Shown here: positions 26,978-35,612 of the stretch, piece after piece
Position numbering within the stretch: position 1 is the first letter of the stretch
Layout: each line of letters begins with the position of its first letter
From: JAFIFT01 sp020051095
GTDB taxonomy: Bacteria > Pseudomonadota > Gammaproteobacteria > Legionellales > Legionellaceae
DNA length: 64,000 bases
Direction: 5' to 3'
NCBI RefSeq assembly: GCF_964199965.1
Contig: NZ_CAXMZT010000002.1
Location: 248,001 to 312,000 of the forward strand
Translations under genes and position numbers: made by a program
The notes under the pieces: model-generated
What the model saw: the letters and a program-made list of their open reading frames with translations, nothing else
Databases searched by the model: none
What the model was told of the DNA's origin: nothing

Positions 26978-29900
26978 TTAGTTCAAAGCTTCGGGTAGCA
27001 TCGCTGTCACTTTGTTTCTGCCATGGTCTTTTGAATAATAAAGGTATTCATCGGCTCGTTTAAAGATGGTATCGTCGGTGTCGTCTTTTTGCACTTCAGT
27101 GACACCGATGGAGATGGTGACTTTCTGATTTTTGATAGTATTCACCTTTTTTTCAACCGCTTTTCTCACCTTTTCCGCTAAGGAAGCCGCTCCCTTTAGA
27201 GTCGTATTATTGATAAGCACTAAAAACTCTTCGCCCCCTATGCGGAAGAAAAAATCATTTTTTCGTATGATTGATTGCACCACGTTACTTAATTTGACTA
27301 ACACTTTATCCCCCACATCATGACCATAGTTATCATTGATCGATTTGAAATGATCAATATCAAATATCATTAGCGAAAATGGGGTATGGTATCGAGTATA
27401 CTGTTCCAAAAATTCATCGATTTTTTCATTGTATGACTTGCGATTAAGCAACTGTGTCAGTTCATCGGTATACGATTGCTGTTCAATCGTTTTAAACGCA
27501 TCATACAGATCGGTATTATCAATGGTGGTTATCAAATATTCATTTTTATTAGGCATTAATGCAATGGACGTTCTAAATCGTCGTTTTTTTCCATTTTTGG
27601 TGATACAAAAGCGTTCAAAATTTTCATAATAGCCTTTCTCTAAGACAACGCTAAACACCTCTTGTGATTTTTCAATATCTTGCGGATCGGATATGGAAAA
27701 GAAATCTAATTGAAACATTTCTTCTTCGCTATACTCTAACAGGTCGCAATATTTTCGATTCACTTTCTTATATTTTTTATTTAAATCGATTAAGGCAATT
27801 CCCTCTAAAGCGGTATTAAAGATTGTTTCAAGCTCATTTCTGCTGTTTAAAATCTTACTTTCATTTTCCTTTTGCACCGTGATATCTCGAACCGACGCAT
27901 AAATATAGGGAACGTTTTCTATCAACTGTAAATTGGCAGTAATATAGGCGATATAGGTTGAACCGTCTTTTCTGGTGTGCACGCGCTCGATCTCAATGGG
28001 ATGTGAGTACAAAGCATCTACAATTGATTTTAATGCCTTTTTTGTGATTGACTTATCCCAATCATAGACGGTTAAGTTGCTCATTTCAGAATGTGAATAC
28101 CCCAACAGTTCTATGGCTTTTTTACTATATTCAACTAACTTGCCATCGGTATCCATGAGAAAAATGCCATCAGAGGCTAAGTCTAAGATGCCTTTGTATT
28201 TGAACTTTTCATTTTCATAAAGATTCGTGGTCAGCTGCAAACTTTCAAGACTTTTCTTTAACTCGTCATTGGCTGATTCGAGCTTCTCTTTCGTTTTCTC
28301 GAGTTCGTTTCGGTAGTTATTCTGCAAGGTGATATCCCGTTGAGATGCATAAACATAGGCTTCACCTTCAATTTCAACACCCTTCGCATTGATTTGTACA
28401 TCAATGACAGTGCCGTCTTTTTTTCGATGTTTTGTTTCAAATGTTTCTTGGGAATTTAAAAGAACTTGGATTGCACTTTTTATCTGTTGTTCTGTTAATT
28501 TATCATCCCAGTCATAGACGGTTAGATGCTTTGCTTCTTCCATGCTATAGCCTAAATTAGCAGCAAATGATTTACTATAAAGAATCAAGTTCCCTTCTTT
28601 ATCTAAAATATGTATACCATCAGACGCATTTTCTAATAAGGATAGAAATTTTTGCTCGGAATAATACTTTTCAGTGATGTCATAAACACTGCCAATCGTT
28701 TTTTCTAACTTTCCATGCTTATCAAAATAATGCCGCCCTCTCTCTTCAACAAATTTAACGCGATTATTACCGGTTATGATTTTATGCGTCATAAAATAAT
28801 CGCGTTTTTCTATGATTGAGTTTGCAAATTCAAGCTGCAATTTTTCACGTTCTTCTTCATCCATGAATGCTAATAACGTATCAAACGTGATATGTTTATC
28901 GGATTGTGGCATTTCGTATATCTCATAGACACTATCACTCCATGCTACTTTTTGAGACTTGTTATCTAACTGCCAAAATCCAATTTTTGCAACAATGGAT
29001 GCTTCGTTCAGTGATTCATTTAACGCCTCGACCTCATCCAAATTAAGCAGTGTTCGGCTGTATATTTTAATAATGATATACGTGAGAATAATGGATAAAA
29101 TAAGTACAATAAAAGACACCAACAGATATCGCATCAAGGCATTAGATTGTCGTTGTGCTAAATAGGACTCTTTCAGTTTTAAAATGAGATGCACACCACC
29201 ATGAATCGGCATATCGAATTTTTTTGAAATGAAATAATTCGATCGCACCATCGGTGAGGAGAGTATTTGGGCATATCCCTGAGGGAATTCAGAGGCGATA
29301 TGATATTGATTGGCTAATGAATTTCCCCAACTTTTGTTTTGATCCTTGGAATGATAAATGGTATTCCCTTTGTCATTGAACAGGATCGTGTCATACAACG
29401 TTGCACTGGATAGATTTTTGATAAAGTCGGTCATGAAATAATTAATGATTAAAATACCCCCAAACTCATCACCCTTTTTAATTGGCAATACCGCTCTAAA
29501 CGTCGGTTTGTAGGGTACTTCAACTTTTCCATTTTCAATATTTAGCTCAATGGCAGAAAACCATACTTTTTCTAATTCTCTTAGTTTTGATTCAACAAAA
29601 TAATAGCGCGCCGCTTTGTTTTGGAGTTTATCGTTATCAACAACAGAAGGCTTATCTTTCTCAGTTCTACGCTCAACCCGGATTGTTTCATTCCCCTTTT
29701 TGTCAATAAATCGTATTTGCATAATATCCGGATGTTCCTTCGCATAGGCGATGAGAATGGCTTCAATTTGAGCTGAATGGTTCAAGTGTTTTAAGTAATT
29801 TTTGAAAGCGAGCGATTGCCTTATTGCCTGGATATTCTGCTGTGAGTGGCGAATGAATTCTCGCAAATAATTTTCCCGCTCCTTCATCATATTAAATGCA

Positions 29901-30040
29901 TTTTGACGCATTATCTCTTTAACATTGTGCAAAAAATGCAGCTCTTCCACCACGATAATGGATGCAGATAATATCAATGAAAATGCAAGCAATATGACAA
30001 TTAAACGCTTCCTTTTATTGAATGAGTTCATATGTTCCAT
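26978..30040 (-). CDS. Membrane diguanylate cyclase with four PAS domains (GGDEF)
   Basis: This 1020-residue protein begins with a transmembrane helix at about 12-33, a periplasmic sensing region (35-300, with IRFIDKKGNETIRVERR typical of dCache sensors), and a second helix at about 303-327. Four PAS domains follow, near 345-455, 465-580, 615-725 and 745-850 (ASDGIHILDKEGN, ASDGIFLMDTDGK, ALEGIALIDLNKK). The GGDEF domain (850-1010) has an intact GGEEF at 935-939 and DELTQLLNRKSYN at its start. It should make cyclic di-GMP. No EAL domain is present. It is an unusually multi-PAS sensor, probably reading redox, gas or small-molecule signals. The start could be M1 or M4. Confidence 0.9.
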   Translation of the reverse strand: MEHMNSFNKRKRLIVILLAFSLILSASIIVVEELHFLHNVKEIMRQNAFNMMKERENYLREFIRHSQQNIQAIRQSLAFKNYLKHLNHSAQIEAILIAYAKEHPDIMQIRFIDKKGNETIRVERRTEKDKPSVVDNDKLQNKAARYYFVESKLRELEKVWFSAIELNIENGKVEVPYKPTFRAVLPIKKGDEFGGILIINYFMTDFIKNLSSATLYDTILFNDKGNTIYHSKDQNKSWGNSLANQYHIASEFPQGYAQILSSPMVRSNYFISKKFDMPIHGGVHLILKLKESYLAQRQSNALMRYLLVSFIVLILSIILTYIIIKIYSRTLLNLDEVEALNESLNEASIVAKIGFWQLDNKSQKVAWSDSVYEIYEMPQSDKHITFDTLLAFMDEEEREKLQLEFANSIIEKRDYFMTHKIITGNNRVKFVEERGRHYFDKHGKLEKTIGSVYDITEKYYSEQKFLSLLENASDGIHILDKEGNLILYSKSFAANLGYSMEEAKHLTVYDWDDKLTEQQIKSAIQVLLNSQETFETKHRKKDGTVIDVQINAKGVEIEGEAYVYASQRDITLQNNYRNELEKTKEKLESANDELKKSLESLQLTTNLYENEKFKYKGILDLASDGIFLMDTDGKLVEYSKKAIELLGYSHSEMSNLTVYDWDKSITKKALKSIVDALYSHPIEIERVHTRKDGSTYIAYITANLQLIENVPYIYASVRDITVQKENESKILNSRNELETIFNTALEGIALIDLNKKYKKVNRKYCDLLEYSEEEMFQLDFFSISDPQDIEKSQEVFSVVLEKGYYENFERFCITKNGKKRRFRTSIALMPNKNEYLITTIDNTDLYDAFKTIEQQSYTDELTQLLNRKSYNEKIDEFLEQYTRYHTPFSLMIFDIDHFKSINDNYGHDVGDKVLVKLSNVVQSIIRKNDFFFRIGGEEFLVLINNTTLKGAASLAEKVRKAVEKKVNTIKNQKVTISIGVTEVQKDDTDDTIFKRADEYLYYSKDHGRNKVTAMLPEALN

Positions 30041-30210
30041 TGTTGTTAGGTATTGTTCTTACTACCTTCTAATTCCATAAAAAACCACGCTGATACTATA
30101 TAGTATAGTAAAGCAGATTTTAACTTTTTGAAAAATCATGTTGATAAGTTAAAAACCCCCTTATTTTTTGAATGATAACGGGTATCACCACGTGATCATT
30201 CAATAGTGCT

Positions 30211-30768
30211 TTATTTTCGCCGATAAATACAAGACAAGTTATCTTTAATGACGTCTCCTAACTTATTTGAACTTTGAAAATAGTCCCCGTTGATGACTAA
30301 ATTATCATCCTCTAGGCTCATGGCAACCTTGCTAAAGAACACGCTCATGTGACCTTCGCCATTGATGTATTGCTGATTATTGATAAAAATCAAGGCGTTT
30401 TCATCTTGCGACCAAGTCGCAGCACTACTACCGGATTCAGACTGTTGTTGGCTTGACTTTGATTCAGATTTCAATACACCGATTGGGTAAATTTCTTCCA
30501 TAAACCCATAGGAGAGGGTAATGCTATCGGGTTTATGTATAATCGAAATATCGATAACTGGCTGATTATTGCATTGTCCTTGCCAATCGCCAGAAAAATT
30601 AATGTCCCTTGTATTGGAAACAGCGGTTTTCTTGCCAGTTTGAACTAAATCTATTCTTTGGGCGATGGGCGTTTGAAACCAGGGCAAAGACCAAGCCTTT
30701 ATTGAGCAAAGCATGAAAATACTCCCGGTTATTAGTCTGGTTTTGTTCAAATTTCGACATCCTTTCAT
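30211..30768 (-). CDS. Exported hypothetical protein
   Basis: The 185-residue product has a basic N-terminus and a signal peptide (LITGSIFMLCSIKAWS). AGGAGG lies 6 bases before the ATG. The mature part contains FSGDWQGQCNNQPVIDISII and ends with NLSCIYRRK; the two Cys could pair. A Ser/Gln-rich linker lies near residue 105. The beta-rich composition resembles a small lipocalin-like periplasmic protein, but no family was recognised. Confidence 0.65.
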   Translation of the reverse strand: MKGCRNLNKTRLITGSIFMLCSIKAWSLPWFQTPIAQRIDLVQTGKKTAVSNTRDINFSGDWQGQCNNQPVIDISIIHKPDSITLSYGFMEEIYPIGVLKSESKSSQQQSESGSSAATWSQDENALIFINNQQYINGEGHMSVFFSKVAMSLEDDNLVINGDYFQSSNKLGDVIKDNLSCIYRRK

Positions 30769-30931
30769 TCACTTCCTCCTTTCGTTACCCGACCAACGTT
30801 ATTGAAATAACATAGTAAAATAATTGGCGTAACGACATCAATACGACAAACCATATTAGGGAGCATTTACCCATGAATACCGCACAAGGCGCGGCTGCCA
30901 AACAATATGATATAATTTAATACATATAATC

Positions 30932-32653
30932 ATGGAAATGAATATGCCAAAATCAACCATTTCTCAAGGCAATGCCATCGATATCATTAATGACTATCTA
31001 GCCTGGCACAATCTGCCAATTGAGCTTAATCGAAATGGGGTATGCCATGGCCTTGCAATCATCCGTGCTCAATATATTTTTGAAGGTAAGGAAGAAGAGT
31101 TCTTCAAGATGCTCGAGAAAATTGTCGATATGAGCCAAGGTAACTTTACGGAAATAACGACATCCGATGACCCATTGAGCGGTGATATTGATCACTTTAT
31201 CTTTCAAGTTTTAATCGCTTATAAGCCAGATGTTTATGATAAGCGTTACACCCAACGAAACGCCCATGAGATTATCAAAGTAGCCGGGCATCCGCTTGTA
31301 TCCGATTTTACCCTTCCACTGGTAACCTCCAAAACCAACTGGGTTTCAATATTTAAAGAACTCAACATGCAAGATGGCGAAGTATTTAATGCGTCAAGTC
31401 CCAATCATACCATATCCATCTATCGGAAAAATGGGCAGTACGTGGTTTATGATCCAAATTATAACTTGGGACGAAAAACGTTTAACAATGAAGAACAATT
31501 AGTTGAAGAGCTTAGAAAAAATGTCTTTGTGTTTGATGGTGGAAATTTAGCATTAGTATTAAAACAACTTCGACCGGCAGACAAACCCGCCAATGCAAAT
31601 AGGCGCAGTGCGCAGGATTTTTATAATAGATACTTAGATGTCAAACAAAAAGCAAAATATGACAATCATGAAGTGACAACCTTGCAATTAGCTTGCACCG
31701 AAAATGATGATACGCTCCTAAAGACCCTATTTAAAAAGAGTGAAAAGATTGATTTAGACACACTGGAAAATTCAATTGCTATCGCAACATCCTTAAATGC
31801 CGATAGAACACTGGATGCGATTTTAAATTACCAAGATATCGACGGAAATCGGCTATTTACCAAACCTGATAGCGTCAATTTAGCAATCCTCCTATCATTA
31901 AAAAATGGCAGTATGGAATGCTTCAAGGTGATCCTCAAAGAGCCAACCGGGGACTCGGCATATCGTTCCTTTATCAACCCAACATCAAGCTCCTCAAACT
32001 TTATTATTAAAAGTGCAGCCCAAGGCGGCAACCCTGATTTGCTACGGCAGATATTGCAAGATATGGATAATAGCGTTCCTTCGCCAGTTACCCTAGCAGA
32101 AAAGCTATTCGCTGTTGATAAAATTGGGAGAAATACCCTGACAGCAACCATTGAGGGCGGTTCTTCGGAGTGTCTAAAAATATTGCTTGAGCGCTTGTCA
32201 TCTGAAAAATTTGATGTTGATGTGAAGCAGTATGAAGCGTTGCTTGGCTTAGCTATTGAAAAAAATAATTTCTTGATGGTCGACCATCTTCTCAACCACA
32301 TGCCCGAACGTCAGAAACAGTCAATAATCGTGAGACTAAATTTAAGCGTATCTCAGGCAGAAAAAACCGACTTACACATTCTAAATAGCTTAGAAAAAAA
32401 CGGGGCTGATTTTTCAGGATCCGTAAAAATGGTCATGAAAGACAAACAGACACATAAACTAAGTTCGACCTCCATCCTAGGGGTTAAACTAACATCCTTT
32501 GTTGAATACATCAAAATTAAACTCGGCTTAACAAAACATATTTCTTTTGATGAAAAGGCAGTCAACAAGGAAAAAGTTTGGGATTTTAAAAAAAGCCTCA
32601 GAGAAATCAAGGGGGAATTCCTCCCAAAATCTAAAACCCCCGAACTCAAATAG
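30932..32653 (+). CDS. C58-like (YopT-type) cysteine protease domain with ankyrin repeats
   Basis: This is a 573-residue protein. Residues 30-180 show a C-H-D triad in papain-like order: Cys38 in NGVCHGLAIIRAQYI, His159 in NHTISIYRKNG, and Asp174 in YVVYDPNYN. This is the pattern of YopT/C58-type peptidases and related Legionella proteins. The region 240-480 has degenerate ankyrin repeats (HEVTTLQLACTENDDTLLKT, SLKNGSMECFKVILKEP, GGSSECLKILLERL). The combination is typical of Dot/Icm effectors that recognise a host protein by ankyrins and modify it. Catalytic activity and translocation are inferred. The C-terminus is Lys-rich. Confidence 0.7.
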   Translation: MEMNMPKSTISQGNAIDIINDYLAWHNLPIELNRNGVCHGLAIIRAQYIFEGKEEEFFKMLEKIVDMSQGNFTEITTSDDPLSGDIDHFIFQVLIAYKPDVYDKRYTQRNAHEIIKVAGHPLVSDFTLPLVTSKTNWVSIFKELNMQDGEVFNASSPNHTISIYRKNGQYVVYDPNYNLGRKTFNNEEQLVEELRKNVFVFDGGNLALVLKQLRPADKPANANRRSAQDFYNRYLDVKQKAKYDNHEVTTLQLACTENDDTLLKTLFKKSEKIDLDTLENSIAIATSLNADRTLDAILNYQDIDGNRLFTKPDSVNLAILLSLKNGSMECFKVILKEPTGDSAYRSFINPTSSSSNFIIKSAAQGGNPDLLRQILQDMDNSVPSPVTLAEKLFAVDKIGRNTLTATIEGGSSECLKILLERLSSEKFDVDVKQYEALLGLAIEKNNFLMVDHLLNHMPERQKQSIIVRLNLSVSQAEKTDLHILNSLEKNGADFSGSVKMVMKDKQTHKLSSTSILGVKLTSFVEYIKIKLGLTKHISFDEKAVNKEKVWDFKKSLREIKGEFLPKSKTPELK

Positions 32654-32682
32654 CCAACCCCGATTTGGCTGAAAAATGAATA

Positions 32683-33069
32683 CTATTTATTTTTGGCAGC
32701 TGATGGTGTGTCATCTTTGTCATTTACATTCGGAGTATTAGCACCATTTAGGAGGCTCACCAACCCATTCAGAGAATGAAGGGCAAAATCAACCGCTAGC
32801 ACAGCGATAGGTAAGGTATCTCCTGTCATCGCGGCTTGTAAAACCATGCCAGCGCGTAAGACGTTAAGCGTGGATACACCCATATTCTCAAGAAAGTTCG
32901 AACCTTGCCGCAAGCTTAATGTCGTTAAACCATGAACGAGGGCATCCGTGACTAACGGACCACGGTTCGAATCAGGGTTTGAGGATAGTTCATACAAGGA
33001 TAGACCCAATGCACCAACATTTATCATCTGTAAAAGCGTTAAACCAGGACCTCGATTAAAAAATAGCAT
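32683..33069 (-). CDS. Small hypothetical protein, moderately hydrophobic
   Basis: The 128-residue product has GAGG 7 bases before the ATG. It shows a helical, Leu/Gly-rich body (LTLLQMINVGALGLSLYELS, then VLRAGMVLQAAMTGD) and a disordered acidic end. It may be peripheral to the membrane. The family was not recognised. It is convergent with the ankyrin/protease gene, 29 bp from its stop. Confidence 0.5.
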   Translation of the reverse strand: MLFFNRGPGLTLLQMINVGALGLSLYELSSNPDSNRGPLVTDALVHGLTTLSLRQGSNFLENMGVSTLNVLRAGMVLQAAMTGDTLPIAVLAVDFALHSLNGLVSLLNGANTPNVNDKDDTPSAAKNK

Positions 33070-33221
33070 AAGACTGCCTCAATTGGTTAATGAAGTTGCT
33101 AATCTACCATAAAGCGTATTTTCCTTAAACAAGTAATTTTATTTATTAACTCAATGTGAATATTTAGAAAGCATTTTATGTCGTTTGCTATACTTTTAAG
33201 AAGTGATATCAATAAGCAGTT

Positions 33222-34179
33222 ATGCCTTCCTCGACCTTATCAACAGAGCAACAGCCCCAGTGGTCATTTGGTAAACCATCTATCGTTTCGGATATGTTGC
33301 TTCAGACATTTGCATTTTTACAACACAAAACGACCAAACAATCCAAGGGAAAGTCGATTGTCAATGGCAACAATGTTGCCGATGATTATTCTCGTGTCTA
33401 TCAAAATATCTTAGACTGTTTTAATCCAAGGGGAAAACAACGATTATCCAGTCCCACATTGACAGAAAAAAAACATTCCACTTGATTACTCCGCCTTATT
33501 AGGGGCTTATTATCGCTCGAAACAAACGAATGAAAAAGGCGAGCCGCTGGTAACACTATCAAAGGATGAACTCGATGCACTCTATCGCCATTACCCACAA
33601 CTCAATTTTATCGACTTCTCCATCCTCAACTGCTATGCTCAACCGTTAGCCGAGAACTTTGCCTATTTCATCGACTCTCATGCGGATGTGATTCATAAAC
33701 AAGTGGAAAAGCAATCACCCGTTGATGATCAATCCATCCCAATGTTAAGTAGCGAAACGTTATCATCAACGTCATCCTTATCTTCTGAAACAACTTTGGA
33801 AGTAAACACGACGCTCTATCACGAATCCTCCTCGGCGACGACAGAGTTTCCAAAATCATCTTCTGATTTTGAGCAAAATGCCACTAGCTCCGCTATCATA
33901 ACCGATCCCAATCAATCGATTACCCCAATCAATTTCAATGAGGGTAGCCAGGGAGGTGCTCCTTCCAAGACAAAGACAACCGCATCAAAAACAGGGTTAT
34001 TTAGTGATAATAAATATGCCAGTGTTCGAACCAGCATTCGACGAGGAAATAAAAGTCTAGGGGATTTGACAAACAAGAAACCACGAACCCGAATCAGTGA
34101 TGTTCTAAATGATGCCGAGTCGCCTGATAGCATTGATTCAATTATAAGTGAATTAACAACACAGCCAAACCCTATTTAA
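33222..34179 (+). pseudogene. Hypothetical Ser/Thr-rich protein gene, frameshifted in an A8 tract
   Basis: The first frame (33222-33485) encodes 87 residues and stops just after an A8 run at 33466-33473. In the +1 frame the coding sequence resumes at once (LDYSALLGAYYRSKQTNEKG) and runs to 34179 through a Ser/Thr-rich linker and a basic end (TRISDVLNDAESPDS). Adding one A would make a continuous protein of ~318 residues. The break may be a true mutation, phase variation, transcriptional slippage or a sequencing error. The family was not recognised; the disordered Ser-rich layout resembles effectors. Confidence 0.65.
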
Positions 34180-34246
34180 CGAATGCGCCGATTCCTCGGC
34201 GCTCTCGGTATTCATTGTGTTTAAGAATGGGGTAGGACGGCTGTTC

Positions 34247-34315
34247 CAGAACTGACAAACAACCCTAAGGTCAAGGCAAAAAGGAAATATTGATGGGGGG
34301 AATTTAGACCCAGAT
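34247..34315. mobile_element. Truncated, diverged MITE copy
   Basis: CAGAACTGACAAACAACCCT, then AAGGTCAAGGCAAAAAG and GGGGGGAATTTAGA, follow the order of the left half of the 125-bp element. The right half is missing where the repeat array begins. Confidence 0.55.
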
Positions 34316-35438
34316 GGATAGACGCTAGTATTCGAACTTTGACTTATCCTCAAACGCCGACGTACTGCGCTTTATGCGCGGTATCCAGCATGATAGTCCT
34401 TTTTTAACAGAACCATTGGTTACCTATTAAACATCTCCTGGTTGCCGCGAACGAGTCGCGGCACGTCGGGACGTATAATATTTTTATTCAAAAACATCAT
34501 GCTATTTTCAAATTTAGTGTGGAACTTTTAGGGACAGGCCCTAAGGGATAGACACTTTTTTTAAAACTTAGACTTATCCTCAAACGCCGACGTACCGCGG
34601 CTTGTCCGCGGTATCCAGCATGATAGTCCTTTTTTTAACAGAACCATTGGTTACCTATTAAACATCTCCTGGTTGCCGCGAACGAGTCGCGGCACGTCGG
34701 GACGTATAATATATTTACAGGACTTACGAAAAACTCCCAATCTCTTCGTTAAAAAATATTTTTAATTCGGTCATTTAGTTGATCTAAACTCCCTCATTAA
34801 AAATATTTTTTGCCTCGACCTTGGGGTTTTTCGTAAGTCCTGATTTATTCAAAAGCATCATGCTATTTTCAAATTTAGTGTGGAACTTTTAGGGACAGGC
34901 CCTGAGGGATAGACACTTTTTGTAAAACTTAGACTTATCCTCAAACGCCGACGTACCGCGGCTTGTCCGCGGTATCCAGCATGATAGTCCTTTTTTAACA
35001 GAACCATTGGGTACCTATTAAACATCTCCTGGTTGCCGCGAACGAGTCGCGGCACGTCGGGACGTATAATATATTTATTCAAAAACATCATGCTATTTTC
35101 AAATTTAGTGTGGAACTTTTAGGGACAGGCCCTGAGGGATAGACACTTTTTTAAAACTTAGACTTATCCTCAAACGCCGACGTACCGCGGCTTGTCCGCG
35201 GTATCCAGCATGATAGTCCTTTTTTAACAGAACCATTGGGTACCTATTAAACATCTCCTGGTTGCCGCGAACGAGTCGCGGCACGTCGGGACGTATAATA
35301 TATTTATTCAAAAACATCATGCTATTTTCAAATTTAGTGTGGAACTTTTAGGGACAGGCCCTGAGGGATAGACACTTTTTTTAAAACTTAGACTTATCCT
35401 CAAACGCCGACGTACCGCGGCTTGTCCGCGGTATCCAG
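34316..35438. repeat. Tandem array of ~230-bp palindrome-rich repeats
   Basis: The landmark GTGTGGAACTTTTAGGGACA recurs at 34518, 34879, 35109 and 35338. After subtracting the MITE, spacings are ~231, 230 and 229 bp. A leading partial unit starts near 34316 and the last unit ends at 35438. Each full unit holds two GC-rich palindromes, ACCGCGGCTTGTCCGCGGT and GCCGCGAACGAGTCGCGGC, in an AT-rich frame. Units differ by only a few bases, so the expansion is recent. Minus-strand ORFs inside the units are repeat by-products. The unit is too long for CRISPR and lacks variable spacers. Confidence 0.9.
34718..34842. mobile_element. 125-bp MITE, copy 2, inserted in the repeat array
   Basis: Termini CAGGACTTACGAAAAAC and GTTTTTCGTAAGTCCTG are perfect inverted repeats. 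The flanks ATTTA | element | ATTTA are a 5-bp target duplication: uninterrupted array units read ATATATTTATTC at the same place. The element matches copy 1 (24509-24633) in reverse orientation. Confidence 0.92.
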
Positions 35439-35576
35439 AGACCACTTGCCGCACAAAATAATAACGTATTGGTCGAAAACCCTGGATCCCGCGGACAAGC
35501 CGCGGGACGTCGGATTAAACACTATATTAATATATTGCACGAACGCTATGTTTTAAAAAAGTGCCTATCCCTCAGG
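35359..35576. repeat. Complete palindromic element closing the array
   Basis: It begins with CCCTGAGGGATAGACAC inside the last array unit and ends with the inverted form GTGCCTATCCCTCAGG. A further palindrome, CCCGCGGACAAGCCGCGGG, lies at about 35487-35505. The inverted ends suggest that the repeat unit derives from a small transposable element. Confidence 0.6.
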
Positions 35577-35612
35577 TTTAAACTTCACCACAATTCCTTT
35601 TTAACGCAGCGA

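Noticed and set aside
30168..30203. Inverted repeat TTGAATGAT...ATCATTCAA after the minus-strand gene ending at 30211
   Set aside because: No T-run follows the stem on either strand, so it was not called as a terminator.
31828..32301. 157-codon antisense ORF in the ankyrin/protease gene
   Set aside because: Antisense shadow; the sense frame has a clear domain structure.
34858..35320. Two near-identical minus-strand ORFs (MMFLNKYIIRPDVPRLVRGN...)
   Set aside because: They are translations of the 230-bp repeat units; they repeat with the array and have no ribosome binding site.
34316..35438. Possible CRISPR array
   Set aside because: Units are ~230 bp and contiguous without variable spacers, and no cas genes are nearby.
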